The position numbers were made by a program, and so were the translations under genes. A DNA stretch of 64,000 nt, taken from the NCBI RefSeq assembly GCF_000802235.1, contig NZ_JTDL01000037.1, positions 230,407-294,406 of the forward strand, in the 5' to 3' direction. Shown here in pieces: positions 27,144 to 36,046 of this stretch. The notes beneath the pieces are model-generated. The model ran no database searches. It worked only from the letters and a program-made list of their open reading frames with translations, and was not told the origin of the DNA. Positions within the stretch are counted from its first letter, which is position 1; each line of letters begins with the position of its first letter. The stretch is from Sinomonas humi (GTDB lineage: Bacteria > Actinomycetota > Actinomycetes > Actinomycetales > Micrococcaceae).

Positions 27144-28523
27144 CTAGGCCGGGCGCACCGATTCGGTGTCGTTGAGCGCGAGGGAAAGCCGGCGTTCGAC
27201 GACGGCGGCGAGCCGTTGCGCGATCGACTGCGCCGTTTCCTCGTCCGCGGCCTCGACCATGACCCTCACCACGGGCTCGGTGCCGGAAGGGCGCAGGAGG
27301 ACCCGCCCGGTCTCGCCGAGCTCAACCTCAGCCTCCGCCACGGCGAGGCGCACGCCGTCGTCCTCCTTGACTCGCGACTTGTCGACGCCCTTCACGTTGA
27401 TGAGCACCTGCGGAAGCCGGGTCATGACGGCGGCGAGTTCCTTGAGCGGCTTGCCGGTCTTCGCGATCTGGGCAGCGAGCTGGAGGCCGGTCAGGACGCC
27501 GTCGCCCGTCGTCGCGTAGTCGAGGAAGATGACGTGGCCGCTCTGCTCCCCGCCAAGGGAGTAGTTGTTGGCGCGCATCTCCTCGAGGACGTAGCGGTCG
27601 CCGACGGCGGTCTCGCGGATGGTGATGCCTGCCTCGCGCAAGGCGATCTTGAGGCCGAGGTTGCTCATCACGGTCGCAACGAGAACGTCCTCGCGCAGGC
27701 GGCCGTCCTGTTTGAGGGCGATGCCGAGGATGGCCATGATTTGGTCGCCGTCCACGACGTTGCCCTCGTGGTCCACGGCGAGGCAGCGGTCGGCGTCGCC
27801 GTCGTGCGCCACGCCGAGATCGGCACCGTGGGCGACCACCGCGGCCTGGAGGGCCTCTAGATGCGTCGACCCGACACCCTCGTTGATGTTGATCCCGTCC
27901 GGTTCCGCGCCGATGACGATCACGTTCGCGCCGGCGTCCTTGAACACCTGAGGCGAGCAGCCGGAAGCGGCCCCGTTCGCGCAGTCGAGGACGACCGTCA
28001 GGCCGTCCAGTCGGTGCGGGAGGGTCGTGAGGAGGTGGACGATGTAGCGGTCCTCTGCGTCTGCGAAGCGGCGCACGCGGCCGACTCCATCGCCCGTCGG
28101 CCGAACCGGCTCGCACGCGAGCTCGGCCTCGATCGCGTCCTCGACCTCGTCTGGAAGCTTGTGGCCACCGCGGGCGAAGAACTTGATGCCATTGTCCGCG
28201 GCAGGGTTGTGCGAGGCGGAGATCATGACCCCGAAATCGGCCTTGAGGTCAGCCACGAGGTACGCGGCCGCCGGCGTCGGAAGGACACCGGCGTTGTAGA
28301 CGTCCACGCCAGCACTTGCCAGGCCGGCTTCGACCGCCGAGCTCAGGAATTCACCGCTTGCGCGCGGATCCCGGGCGACGACGGCGCGCGGCCGGGTGCC
28401 GTCGGGAACCTCCCTGTGTCCGAGCACGACAGCGGCCGCCTGGGACAGCCTGAGTGCCAACTGCGCGTCCAGCAGGCCATTGGCCAGCCCGCGGACGCCG
28501 TCCGTTCCGAAGAGCCTAGTCAT
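27144..28523 (-). CDS. glmM: Phosphoglucosamine mutase
   Basis: 459 residues from ATG 28523 ([12 protein letters not shown]). The phospho-serine loop is [12 protein letters not shown] (Ser about 104), the metal-binding loop DGDADRC and the phosphate-binding loop [14 protein letters not shown]. It converts glucosamine-6-phosphate to glucosamine-1-phosphate, after GlmS, toward UDP-GlcNAc. A TAGACT box exactly 7 nt before the ATG makes a leaderless start likely and excludes the ATG at 28550. Confidence 0.96.
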   Translation of the reverse strand: MTRLFGTDGVRGLANGLLDAQLALRLSQAAAVVLGHREVPDGTRPRAVVARDPRASGEFLSSAVEAGLASAGVDVYNAGVLPTPAAAYLVADLKADFGVMISASHNPAADNGIKFFARGGHKLPDEVEDAIEAELACEPVRPTGDGVGRVRRFADAEDRYIVHLLTTLPHRLDGLTVVLDCANGAASGCSPQVFKDAGANVIVIGAEPDGININEGVGSTHLEALQAAVVAHGADLGVAHDGDADRCLAVDHEGNVVDGDQIMAILGIALKQDGRLREDVLVATVMSNLGLKIALREAGITIRETAVGDRYVLEEMRANNYSLGGEQSGHVIFLDYATTGDGVLTGLQLAAQIAKTGKPLKELAAVMTRLPQVLINVKGVDKSRVKEDDGVRLAVAEAEVELGETGRVLLRPSGTEPVVRVMVEAADEETAQSIAQRLAAVVERRLSLALNDTESVRPA

Positions 28524-28530
28524 CGGGACC

Positions 28531-28536
28531 AGTCTA
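28531..28536 (-). promoter_or_regulatory. -10 box of glmM (leaderless)
   Basis: TAGACT on the minus strand, 7 nt (GGTCCCG) before the ATG at 28523. Confidence 0.6.
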
Positions 28537-28572
28537 CGGGGCTGGGGCAAGGAAGCTGACCCGGGACCCTGA

Positions 28573-29097
28573 TCACCACTGTCGCCGCACGCTCGCCTTG
28601 GTGCCGGTCACGAGGCTGGCCGGCGGCACGTCGTCGGCCACGACCGCGCCCGCGGCAATTACCGAATCCCGCCCAATGGTGACCCCTGGCAGGATCGTCG
28701 CGCCGGCGCCAATCCACACGTTCTCCTCGACTTCGATGGGTGCGCCAGTGAGCCAGACACGCCGCTCCTCGGGATCGACGGGGTGGCCGCTCGTGATGAA
28801 TGTGGCCTTCGGGCCCACCATCACGCGTTCCGCCAGCCGGATGCCCGCGTAATCCAAGAACGTGCAGCCCTGGTTGATGAATACTCGCTCGGCGAGGTCG
28901 AGGTTGAGCCCGTGGTCGGTGTAGAACGGCGGGTAGATCGTGACGCGCGGCGGCAGTGGACGGCCCAAGATCCGCTCGAGCAGCTCGGCCTTGCCGGCCT
29001 CGTCGTCGAAGGGCAGGACGTTCAGCCTTGAGGTCAGCTCGGTCACCCGAAGAACCCTCTCACTCATCGCCTTGAATTCGGGGCTGTGGATGCGCAT
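28573..29097 (-). CDS. Maltose/galactoside O-acetyltransferase-like (left-handed beta-helix)
   Basis: 174 residues if it starts at ATG 29097 ([15 protein letters not shown]); GTG 29112 is an alternative and no ribosome site is decisive. The N-terminal maltose-acetyltransferase helix region is followed by hexapeptide repeats ([25 protein letters not shown] in part), the catalytic-loop His in [12 protein letters not shown], and [32 protein letters not shown] (segments [15 protein letters not shown] and VIAAGAVV). It transfers acetyl from acetyl-CoA to a sugar hydroxyl; trimer expected. The physiological sugar is unknown. Confidence 0.87.
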   Translation of the reverse strand: MRIHSPEFKAMSERVLRVTELTSRLNVLPFDDEAGKAELLERILGRPLPPRVTIYPPFYTDHGLNLDLAERVFINQGCTFLDYAGIRLAERVMVGPKATFITSGHPVDPEERRVWLTGAPIEVEENVWIGAGATILPGVTIGRDSVIAAGAVVADDVPPASLVTGTKASVRRQW

Positions 29098-29309
29098 GAA
29101 GCGATTGCTGGACACTCCCCCATCGTCCCGCAAGGCGTCTGAAGAGCGATCAGGAGACACGCCTCGAAGGTCCACGACGGGCGATTTTCTGGTGCTCCAA
29201 TAGGACCAGTGGTCGGGTGCGAAATTCGAGTACGGACAAGTGTGGTTTGTGAGTACGGCGAGTTGGGAGAGTTGAAGCACCGACCGGCAGGATCTAGGAG
29301 GGCTGGGCC

Positions 29310-29591
29310 ATGTTGGACACTCAGGATGTAGTCCAAATCTGGAACAGGGCAGGAATCCCCATGCCGCCGGACCGGCTGGGCCAATATGCGCAAGCGCTAG
29401 CCGCGGGGTGCCGGATCGGGGCCTACCACACGTTGGGCGACGACGAGGAAGACCGCGCCATCCTCGCCCTCTATCGGGTGGACCGTCCGCGCGCGACCTT
29501 CGCCGACCTGCACCAAGCGCCTCCGCTCGCCCTCGCGAGCTACCACCAGCTGCTCCACGACCTTGCACGCGAAGGCGTGGGCCCGCTCTAG
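29310..29591 (+). CDS. Small protein of unknown function
   Basis: 93 residues from ATG 29310 with a strong AGGAGG 8 nt upstream. It is acidic and soluble, mostly helical in appearance (LGQYAQALAAGCRIGAYHTLGDDEEDRAIL), with no signal or membrane segment. No family is recognised. Convergent with the next small gene, 10 nt apart. Confidence 0.6.
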   Translation: MLDTQDVVQIWNRAGIPMPPDRLGQYAQALAAGCRIGAYHTLGDDEEDRAILALYRVDRPRATFADLHQAPPLALASYHQLLHDLAREGVGPL

Positions 29592-29601
29592 CCGAGCTGG
29601 C

Positions 29602-29835
29602 TCAGCCGCCCCAGACGTCTCCCGCGAGGATCCGCTCGGCTTCTGCCCGCGCCTGATCCTCGGTGAGGCCGGCGGCTCTCAGATCGCCGAGGAGATGCTC
29701 CCGCATCCGGGTGGCCCGGTTATCCCGGCCAAGCCGCGTTGGCGGCGGCCAATGCTCTCCTGGCCGATAGACGGGAGTCTGCCCGTGCTCGTGCCGGAGG
29801 AAAGCCCGCAAACTATCATCAGCTCTGCTGCTCAT
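29602..29835 (-). CDS. Small hypothetical protein
   Basis: 77 residues, charged and soluble. The C-terminal half (MREHLLGDLRAAGLTEDQARAEAERILAG, quoted in part: GLTEDQARAEAERILAG) is a likely helical hairpin. An AGGA about 10 nt before the ATG could serve translation. No family or role can be assigned. Confidence 0.45.
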   Translation of the reverse strand: MSSRADDSLRAFLRHEHGQTPVYRPGEHWPPPTRLGRDNRATRMREHLLGDLRAAGLTEDQARAEAERILAGDVWGG

Positions 29836-29988
29836 CGTGCTCAGGTCCTATCAGGCGTCTGCCCGCAAGATAATGGGCGCCCGGCTTCTTGAATCGCCCT
29901 TCCTCAATGGTGACCCCTGAACTGGGCACAAGAGGAGGCCGGGCATTGACAATTTACTGACAGATCCTGCAATACCGTTGCCGAGGTT

Positions 29989-30327
29989 TCACCTGCCGGA
30001 AAGTTGGGACGGCTGGAGCCTCATGCCGAAGCGCGCTGCCTCGTCGGAGATCTGGCCGCGGATCGACTCAGCCCTTTCGGGCGGGACATCGGCGTCAACT
30101 ACTGCGACGATGCTCTTCGACTTGGTATCGGTCCTCACATGCCCAACAGCCCAGTGCACTGCCTGCGGCGGCAGCAGCTGGCCGGGCTCGGCGTCGATGC
30201 GGACGCCTACGCCAGGGGTTCCGTCGGGATGGATTGAAACCAGCACAAGCCATTCGGCTCGGATGTTCGCGTTCTTCGCTCGCGTGACGGTAAGAATCTC
30301 TGGCCAGAAGCCGACTGTGACAGACAC
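29989..30327 (-). CDS. Conserved-looking hypothetical protein
   Basis: 112 residues from GTG 30327, chosen because AGGGGG lies 7 nt upstream; an in-frame ATG at 30360 lacks a site. The sequence VSVTVGFWPEILTVTRAKNAN followed by EWLVLVSIHPDGTPGVGVRI suggests an alternating beta-sheet fold. The C-terminus is helical (PPERAESIRGQISDEAARFG). The opposite strand is also open but shows no ribosome site and a poorer composition. Unknown function. Confidence 0.6.
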   Translation of the reverse strand: MSVTVGFWPEILTVTRAKNANIRAEWLVLVSIHPDGTPGVGVRIDAEPGQLLPPQAVHWAVGHVRTDTKSKSIVAVVDADVPPERAESIRGQISDEAARFGMRLQPSQLSGR

Positions 30328-30578
30328 CTTGCTACCCCCTGCCCGAACCAGGGCGTGCACCTTTGCCAGCCTCTGATCCCTCCTACCTCCAGTACAGCCA
30401 CAGCGGAGGGGCCTGTCCTCAGTAACTGCTACGCGACTCCTTTGACGAGCGACACCTAGTCCCGTTCCGGCGGTACGCAGGTGGGGCAGCCACTACTCGG
30501 CGAACTACCCGTACGGGACTGTCCAGACGACAAGGCGGCGGGGCGGCTGATGAGCCGCCCCGCCGTCGTCGTGATTTG
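30328..30578. other. Intergenic region with one terminator
   Basis: Apart from the terminator at 30536-30565 I see no gene or clear signal in this stretch. Confidence 0.5.
30536..30565 (-). terminator. Terminator of the PxKF-protein gene
   Basis: CGGCGGGGCGGCT pairs with AGCCGCCCCGCCG across the loop GATG (13 bp), 14 nt past the stop of the minus-strand gene. Confidence 0.8.
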
Positions 30579-32282
30579 TTACTTGGTGAACGAGAACTGC
30601 GCGGTGTGCGTCGTTCCGTCATTGAGCGTGACCTTCAGCGTGCCGCTCTGGCCCGCCCATGCCTTGTCCGTCTTCCAGACGTAGACGTACTGGTCGGTCG
30701 TCGGGTCGTAGCTCAGGGAGCTCGAGCCGGCGGTAACCGCGCTCACGGAGTCTCCCGGCTGTGCCGTTCCACTTACATTGAACTGCGGCGTTCCGCTCAG
30801 GATACCGAGGCCGTAGTTGCCGTTCAGGCTGAACTTGATCGGCACCGCGCTGCCTGCCTTCGCGACGTTCATGCCGGTCATGGTGACGGGCTGGAAGAAG
30901 CCGGCGAAGTTGTAGATCACGTTGTAGTCGCAGGTCGCTTCGGCGCTCGTGTTGCCCACGTTATCGGACGCTGTTCCTGCCGGGATGGTGGCCGTGTGGC
31001 TGCCTATCGAGGAGGTATCGAGCGCAACCGTTCCCGACGACGGCGTGGCGAGGCCGGAGCCGCCGACCTCGTCGACCGCCGTCCACGCGGCGGTCGCGGC
31101 AGAGCCGATGACGATGTTCGAGGGGCAGGTCGCGCTGACGGTCGGAGCCTGATTGTCGATCTTCCCGGAGAACTGGGTCGGCGCAGAGACGTTGCCCGCG
31201 ACGTCGGTCGCAGTCCCCGTTGCGGTGAACGAGCCGGCGTCCGAGAAGTTCTGCGGGCTGCTGACCTCAGCCACGCCGCTGCCGGGCGAACCGTCGGCGA
31301 GCGCGGGGTCACCGTTGCCAGCGAAGCTCACGGTGACGCTGCCCTTCCACCAGCTCGTCGTGCCGTCGTTGTAGGCGGCGGGGTTGTCCGGGCTGGCGAG
31401 AGGCGGATTCGGAGCCGTACGGTCGACCGTGACGGTTGCCGAGCTCTGGCTAAAGGCGCTCGAGAGCGCCGGGCTGGTCGAGGTCTCGACCGCCTGGACC
31501 TGGTAGACCCAGGTGCCCTCGCCCGGGTTGCCGGCGGTGAACGAGTACGACGGCGAGGTAAGACCGCTTGCAATGGTCTGCCAACCGGCGTCAGACGCGT
31601 TCTTGCCTTGGAGGGTGTAGGTGAAGGCGTCGCCCTCTGCGTCGGTCGAGGGAGCCCACGAGAGCCCGAAACCGCCCCGGTTGATGGGGGATGTTGCAAC
31701 CGGCGAACCAGGCGTCGTCGGCGCGGTGTTGACCGGGGTGGGAGTCGGAGTCGGGTCAGGCGTCGGAGTCGGGTCAGGCGCCGGAGCCGGAGTGCAATCC
31801 GTGTTCCACGTAACGCCGAGGCTCACCGTCCGGGAGACAGTGCCGCCCGTCGAGCCGTTGCCCGAGAGCGCGAGCACCAAGGTTTCACTGGCGCTGCCGC
31901 TAGCGGTCGGAGTGACGGTGAGCGGCACCTTCGTCTCAGCACTCACCGCGTTGTTGGCAAGGGACACCCAGTTGCTCTGGAGAGCAATGGGAGTGGCTGT
32001 GCCCACGGAGACGCCAGCTGCTGCCTGGGAGACGGACACGCCGAGCGAAGCCCCGTTCGCGTAGACCTGGGTGCCTTGGCCGTTGCGCGTGGCCCACACG
32101 CCAATCGACGCTGGCGTCGGCACGTTGCAGGGGATGGTTCCGAGGCTGACGCTCGTCTGCGTCCCAGACGTGGCGAGGTCGCCGTCGGCGACAGCGTTGT
32201 CGGCCAGCGCCGCCGTGGCGCCGGAGGCGAGAAGGATTGCAGTCGCTGCCGAGGCGGCCGCAAGAGTTCGTTTCTTGGTCAC
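30579..32282 (-). CDS. Secreted PxKF-domain protein
   Basis: 567 residues from GTG 32282. A Sec signal peptide (KKRTLAAASAATAILLASGATAALA) precedes an N-terminal beta-rich domain (about 28-165), a Pro/Thr linker made of repeated DPTPTP (about 168-185), a fibronectin-III-like region (SPINRGGFGLSWAPSTDAEGD onward, partly quoted), Ig-like repeats with DRTAPNPP and DNQAPTVSATC, and a C-terminal PxKF domain with AGSAVPIKFSLNGNYG. No sortase motif or membrane anchor is seen. It is probably an extracellular or wall-associated adhesion or substrate-binding protein; no catalytic domain was recognised. Confidence 0.85.
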   Translation of the reverse strand: MTKKRTLAAASAATAILLASGATAALADNAVADGDLATSGTQTSVSLGTIPCNVPTPASIGVWATRNGQGTQVYANGASLGVSVSQAAAGVSVGTATPIALQSNWVSLANNAVSAETKVPLTVTPTASGSASETLVLALSGNGSTGGTVSRTVSLGVTWNTDCTPAPAPDPTPTPDPTPTPTPVNTAPTTPGSPVATSPINRGGFGLSWAPSTDAEGDAFTYTLQGKNASDAGWQTIASGLTSPSYSFTAGNPGEGTWVYQVQAVETSTSPALSSAFSQSSATVTVDRTAPNPPLASPDNPAAYNDGTTSWWKGSVTVSFAGNGDPALADGSPGSGVAEVSSPQNFSDAGSFTATGTATDVAGNVSAPTQFSGKIDNQAPTVSATCPSNIVIGSAATAAWTAVDEVGGSGLATPSSGTVALDTSSIGSHTATIPAGTASDNVGNTSAEATCDYNVIYNFAGFFQPVTMTGMNVAKAGSAVPIKFSLNGNYGLGILSGTPQFNVSGTAQPGDSVSAVTAGSSSLSYDPTTDQYVYVWKTDKAWAGQSGTLKVTLNDGTTHTAQFSFTK

Positions 32283-32595
32283 TGAAGTCCAGCTTTCCGT
32301 CGAGTGCGATAGCGGTGCCCAGACGGGGCATGAGCCAGACGGTATCCAGAGGCAACTATGCTGCGCACCACTTGGCCGGGGGTACCGAGTACTCGACTTT
32401 TCCGCGTTTTCACCCGGTTCTGGGCGAGTGGTCGAGGCTGCTACTTGGCTTTCCTCAGGTGGTACTCGTTTCTCCCCGACATATGGTGCGTCGCTTGCAG
32501 CGCACCCTAGTTTGGATCTTGGCAGTTGAGAACCACTAGAGTGCGGCGCGCTGCAGGTGCCGCCGGAAGCGCTCTGGAAAATCAGGGGGGCAGGT
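32283..32595. promoter_or_regulatory. Divergent upstream region with GTACTCGACTTTT motif
   Basis: About 310 nt between divergent genes. It contains GTACTCGACTTTT at 32389-32401, embedded in GGTACCGAGTACTCG, and a second GGTACTCGTTT at 32461. The same 13-mer occurs inverted upstream of the first flp gene. Promoter hexamers are not clear. Confidence 0.5.
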
Positions 32596-34095
32596 TTGAG
32601 TCACGCCGCTAAGACCGAGCAGAGGGCATCAGCGCCCTTCGCCCAGCCGGATGGGGATCAGTACGCTCCGGGGGCCATTCCCGATAGGGAAAGGCCTCAC
32701 AGCGGCACTCACCGACTGTTCAAATGGATGAGCGGCAGACAATGGCTGCTCGCCTGGCTCGCGACCGTTCCGTTCGGGCTCCTTCGCGCTAGCACCTTGA
32801 GCGAATCAGACACCTTTTGGCAGGTACGCACGGGCCTGCTCACCCTGACTCAGAAAAGCCTCCCTACCGCCGACCCATTCTCTTGGACCGCCAAGGGCCA
32901 ACCGTGGACGCTGAATTCCTGGGGTTTCAACGTCATCGTCGCCCTCGCTTACCGAGTCGCCGCGTTACCCGGCGTCGCCCTCGCGGGCGCAGCATTTGTC
33001 GTAGCAGTCACGGGCCTAATGCTCTTCCTGTCTAGGAAACTAGGGGCGACTGCCGTCATGGCCGGCGCAATTGTGTTCCTTACGTCGCCTCTGCTGATTG
33101 GTTGGTTCTCTGCACGGCCCCAGCTGGTTGATTACATCGCCGTCCTAGTGCTCGTACTTCTGCTGCAGCCTCTCGTAGCCGGCCGACCACGCGCTTGGCA
33201 CATAGCCGCAGTCGGCCTTCTCGTGATCGCATGGGTCAATCTGCATGCGGGCGCGCTCTTTGGGGTCGCTATTGTCGGCGCAGTCACAGTTCTCGCGTCG
33301 ATTCGGCGGGTAACTCGGCCGCGCGTGGGTTGGTGTATCGCCGCATTAGCGGTGGCTGCCGTCGGTTCGTGCCTCAACCCGTATGGCATTGGCGTGGTCG
33401 CCCAGACGGGACAAGTGCAGAGCGCCTCTGCCGGGATTATCACTGAATGGGACCACGTCAACATTGCCGATCCAATCCAGATGATCATGCTTGGACTGGG
33501 TGTGGCGGGCCTTGCAATCGCCCTCTACCGGAAGGACACCGCCTTCGCTGGCGCGCTTAGCATCGCGGTGACCGGGAGCATCACTGCCATCAGAATCCTC
33601 CCGATCTTGTTGCTGTTGGCGGTCCCCGTCTTGGCCGCGTTCGCGTCCCACCCCGTCGTGCGACGTTACACGTACTCCCGGCGCATCATGCTCGCGAATG
33701 GAGCCGTTGCGATTGTCGTGGCGGCGGCAGCAGTCACTTTCCCAAATCTGGCACACGTTGGCCGCCCCGACCCCGGTCGATATTCATCCTCGGTGGTGAA
33801 CGCCATTCCGTCAGGGTGCAAGCTGTTCAACTCATACGAAATCGGTGGATTCGTTATGCTAGAACGGCCTGACGTCCCTGTTTCGCTCGATTCCCGAAAC
33901 GACCTCTACGGGAGCGAACGTGTCCTGAAAGACAAACAGATTATCGACGGCAAGGGGGACCTCGAACAGGGCCTCGAGGGCGCCGGATGCGTTCTAGTCC
34001 CGCCCACCAGTGGACTTGCACAGTATCTTCAGCACAACCAAGCTTGGCGGCGAACAGCTGGCGACGGGGCGGCCGTTCTCTTCGTGCGCAGCTGA
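32596..34095 (+). CDS. Multi-spanning membrane protein, GT-C-like
   Basis: 499 residues from TTG 32596, chosen for the AGGGGGG about 5 nt upstream; GTG 32557 would add 13 residues. A soluble N-terminus of about 45 residues is followed by ten to twelve helices and a C-terminal extracytoplasmic domain with two Cys. The first loop has SESDTFWQVRTG and ADPFSWTAKGQPWTLNSWGF, resembling the Asp-containing first loop of GT-C glycosyltransferases such as PMT/ArnT. That suggests a lipid-phosphate-sugar-dependent transferase, but I am not sure of the family. A/T-ending codons are more frequent than in nearby housekeeping genes. Confidence 0.6.
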   Translation: MSHAAKTEQRASAPFAQPDGDQYAPGAIPDRERPHSGTHRLFKWMSGRQWLLAWLATVPFGLLRASTLSESDTFWQVRTGLLTLTQKSLPTADPFSWTAKGQPWTLNSWGFNVIVALAYRVAALPGVALAGAAFVVAVTGLMLFLSRKLGATAVMAGAIVFLTSPLLIGWFSARPQLVDYIAVLVLVLLLQPLVAGRPRAWHIAAVGLLVIAWVNLHAGALFGVAIVGAVTVLASIRRVTRPRVGWCIAALAVAAVGSCLNPYGIGVVAQTGQVQSASAGIITEWDHVNIADPIQMIMLGLGVAGLAIALYRKDTAFAGALSIAVTGSITAIRILPILLLLAVPVLAAFASHPVVRRYTYSRRIMLANGAVAIVVAAAAVTFPNLAHVGRPDPGRYSSSVVNAIPSGCKLFNSYEIGGFVMLERPDVPVSLDSRNDLYGSERVLKDKQIIDGKGDLEQGLEGAGCVLVPPTSGLAQYLQHNQAWRRTAGDGAAVLFVRS

Positions 34096-34099
34096 ATAA

Positions 34100-34132
34100 A
34101 AGGCCCGCCCCACAAATAATGGGGCGGGCCTT
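34100..34132. terminator. Bidirectional terminator between the GT-C-like gene and rpsI
   Basis: AAGGCCCGCCCC pairs with GGGGCGGGCCTT (12 bp) across ACAAATAAT. On the minus strand it is followed by TTTTATT, so it best fits rpsI termination and also lies just past the plus-strand stop. Confidence 0.88.
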
Positions 34133-34147
34133 GGCAAGAAGCTGAGA

Positions 34148-34651
34148 TCAGCGCTTCGAGTACTGCGGTGCGCGGCGGGCCTTCTTGAGACCAGCCTTCT
34201 TGCGCTCGACCACGCGGGCGTCGCGGGTCAGGAAGCCAGCCTTCTTAAGGGCTGGGCGGTTGTTCTCAACGTCGATCCCGTTGAGGGCGCGAGACACGCC
34301 GAGACGGACTGCGCCGGCCTGACCCGAGGGACCACCGCCGTGGATGCGGACGATGACGTCGTAGGCGCCCTCAAGGTCGAGGAGTTTGAACGGATCGTTG
34401 ACTTCCTGCTGGTGCAGCTTGTTCGGGAAGTAGTTCTCAAGCGTGCGGCCATTGATCGTCCACTGGCCCGAGCCTGGGACGACGCGAACGCGGGCGACGG
34501 CCTGCTTGCGACGGCCGACCGCGGCACCTGCGACCGTGAGGGCCGGGCGCTCGCGCTTGGCAGTCTCGGTCGCAGGCGCGCTCTCCGAGGTGTAGCTAGT
34601 CAGGTTCTCCTCGGCCTCAGCGGCCGTGTTCAGCTCTTCGTTCTGAGCCAC
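34148..34651 (-). CDS. rpsI: 30S ribosomal protein S9
   Basis: 167 residues from GTG 34651, with AAGGAG upstream. The S9 core follows an acidic ~40-residue N-terminal extension typical of actinobacteria: [32 protein letters not shown] and the C-terminal [13 protein letters not shown] that reaches the P-site tRNA. It is the downstream partner of rplM, 38 nt apart. Confidence 0.97.
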   Translation of the reverse strand: MAQNEELNTAAEAEENLTSYTSESAPATETAKRERPALTVAGAAVGRRKQAVARVRVVPGSGQWTINGRTLENYFPNKLHQQEVNDPFKLLDLEGAYDVIVRIHGGGPSGQAGAVRLGVSRALNGIDVENNRPALKKAGFLTRDARVVERKKAGLKKARRAPQYSKR

Positions 34652-34689
34652 AATGTTCTCCTTGATGAATTCTTGGTTAGTGGCCAGGA

Positions 34690-35133
34690 CTACTGGGCAA
34701 CCTGGTTGATCTCGAAGGTCTTCGGCTGCTGCGCCTGATGCGGATGGTTCGGACCCGCGTAGACCTTGAGCTTGGACAGCTGCTGGGCGGCCAGCTTGTT
34801 CTTGGGAAGCATGCCCTTGATGGCCTTCTCGACCGCGCGAACCGGGTTCTTCTCGAGGAGCTCAGCGTAGGTGACGCTGGTCAGACCGCCTGGGAAACCC
34901 GAGTGGCGGTAAGCGCGCTTCTGGTCGAGCTTGGCACCGGTGAGGGCGACCTTGTCGGCGTTGATGATGATGACGAAATCGCCCATGTCCATATGGGGCG
35001 CGTAGGTCGGCTTGTGCTTCCCGCGCAGCAGTGTTGCGGTCTGGCTGGCAAGACGACCAAGGACGACATCGGTGGCGTCGATGACGTGCCACTGACGGTC
35101 GGCGTCGCCGGGCTTCGGAGTGTACGTACGCAC
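34690..35133 (-). CDS. rplM: 50S ribosomal protein L13
   Basis: 147 residues from GTG 35133. [42 protein letters not shown] and the KGMLPKNKL segment are L13 hallmarks. rplM-rpsI is a conserved operon. In related genomes it is usually close to truA, but here about 19 kb with two pilus loci lies between them. Confidence 0.97.
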   Translation of the reverse strand: MRTYTPKPGDADRQWHVIDATDVVLGRLASQTATLLRGKHKPTYAPHMDMGDFVIIINADKVALTGAKLDQKRAYRHSGFPGGLTSVTYAELLEKNPVRAVEKAIKGMLPKNKLAAQQLSKLKVYAGPNHPHQAQQPKTFEINQVAQ

Positions 35134-35600
35134 AGTTATTGCCTTCGTTCTCGGTCTTGGTAGGCGCCGTGAGGTGCACCTGTTACTTCGTGCGCTACCG
35201 GAGAAGAGGTGAGGGCTCTACCGACCAGTCATCCCTGAGCCTCGAATGCGCCCGCCGGCTGGTGAGTCCTGCAACTGGACACCGACGGGACACGTGCCAT
35301 CGAGGTAGGACACGCACAACAGCAATCAAGACTACCTGCCTCCGCCGCATGGGTCAAAAGCAGGATCGGACGCCGGAACAGCTTGGGCCGCTTCCGCGTA
35401 CCACAGTACAAACCGAGTACTACTCAGAGCCTGACAAGTACCCCACGCGCCCAGTTCGCAGAAAAAGTCGAGTACCGATTACGGATGGTCAACTTCTCGC
35501 GCCAGTGAGAGTTTTGTTTTGCCAGTTCCCGACGGCGCTCGAATTGGGGGTCCGTCGCCCTGGAGCCGGCAACCATTTCTCTGGCAAAGGATCAAACCAA
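35134..35600. promoter_or_regulatory. Divergent region between rplM and the first flp gene
   Basis: 467 nt without a gene. It must hold the rplM promoter and the promoter of the first Tad locus. Visible signals are AAAAGTCGAGTAC at 35463-35475 (inverse of the motif at 32389), ACCGAGTACTACTC near 35412, and AAAGGA before the flp ATG. I found no known ribosomal-protein leader structure that I could support. Confidence 0.5.
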
Positions 35601-35792
35601 ATGAACGCTTTCATGGTCTCCCTCCTCGCTTTCTGGAACGACATCACTCGGACGGATAAGGAGAAGGGCGCTACCGCGGTTGAATATGGCCTCCTTGTCG
35701 CGTTGATTGCGGCCGTCATCGTCGGCATCGTCTCCACCCTTGGCGGGCAGATCAACAACGCATTCCAGACCGTCGTCAACGCTCTCCCCTGA
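35601..35792 (+). CDS. flp: Flp-type type IVb pilin (Tad locus 1)
   Basis: 63 residues from ATG 35601, with AAGGA upstream. A short basic leader ends in EKG, followed by ATAVEYGLLVALIAAVIVGIV, so the prepilin peptidase should cut at KG|ATAVEYG. The Glu at mature position 5 and the following Tyr are the classical Flp pair. It polymerises into the thin Flp pilus. No prepilin peptidase gene is in the window. A strong hairpin follows the gene, which may raise pilin mRNA over the downstream genes. Confidence 0.93.
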   Translation: MNAFMVSLLAFWNDITRTDKEKGATAVEYGLLVALIAAVIVGIVSTLGGQINNAFQTVVNALP

Positions 35793-35824
35793 ACTTCCGA
35801 AATTCAGGCGACGAACTGGTGGTT

Positions 35825-35850
35825 GTGGGGCGCCAAAAATGGCGCCCCAC
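35825..35850 (+). terminator. Hairpin after flp (partial terminator), Tad locus 1
   Basis: GTGGGGCGCCA pairs perfectly with TGGCGCCCCAC across AAAA, 33 nt past the flp stop and about 47 nt before the next gene. There is no U-run, so it may attenuate readthrough or protect the flp mRNA end. Confidence 0.75.
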
Positions 35851-35896
35851 TCCGTCGCCAGTCCAAGGCATCAACAAATGAGCTAGAGGAGCGAAC

Positions 35897-36046
35897 GTGG
35901 ACGAAGAAAAGGAGCGGGGGGCATCTTCCGTCGAGTACAGCCTCCTAGTCACCCTCATCGCGGTCGCGGTCTTCGGAGCAGTTACACTCGTCGGGCCCGC
36001 GCTGCTGCCGGGATTCAACTCCGCCATCGCGGGCTTCACGCCATGA
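35897..36046 (+). CDS. Second small pilin-like protein, Tad locus 1
   Basis: 49 residues from GTG 35897, with AGAGGAG 5 nt upstream, a very strong ribosome site. The product begins DEEKERGASSVEYSLLVTLIAVAVFGAV, that is a short charged leader, Gly, then ASSVEYS in place of ATAVEYG and one hydrophobic helix, ending PGFNSAIAGFTP. The stop overlaps the next ATG (ATGA), so it is coupled to tadE. It looks like a divergent Flp pilin or pseudopilin. It is easily missed because of its size. Confidence 0.8.
   Translation: MDEEKERGASSVEYSLLVTLIAVAVFGAVTLVGPALLPGFNSAIAGFTP

Noticed and set aside
26466..27860. Plus-strand reading frame opposite the MFS exporter and glmM
   Set aside because: It crosses two certain genes and has antisense-type composition.
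29978..30376. Plus-strand reading frame opposite the 112-residue hypothetical gene
   Set aside because: The minus-strand reading has a strong ribosome site and better protein-like composition.
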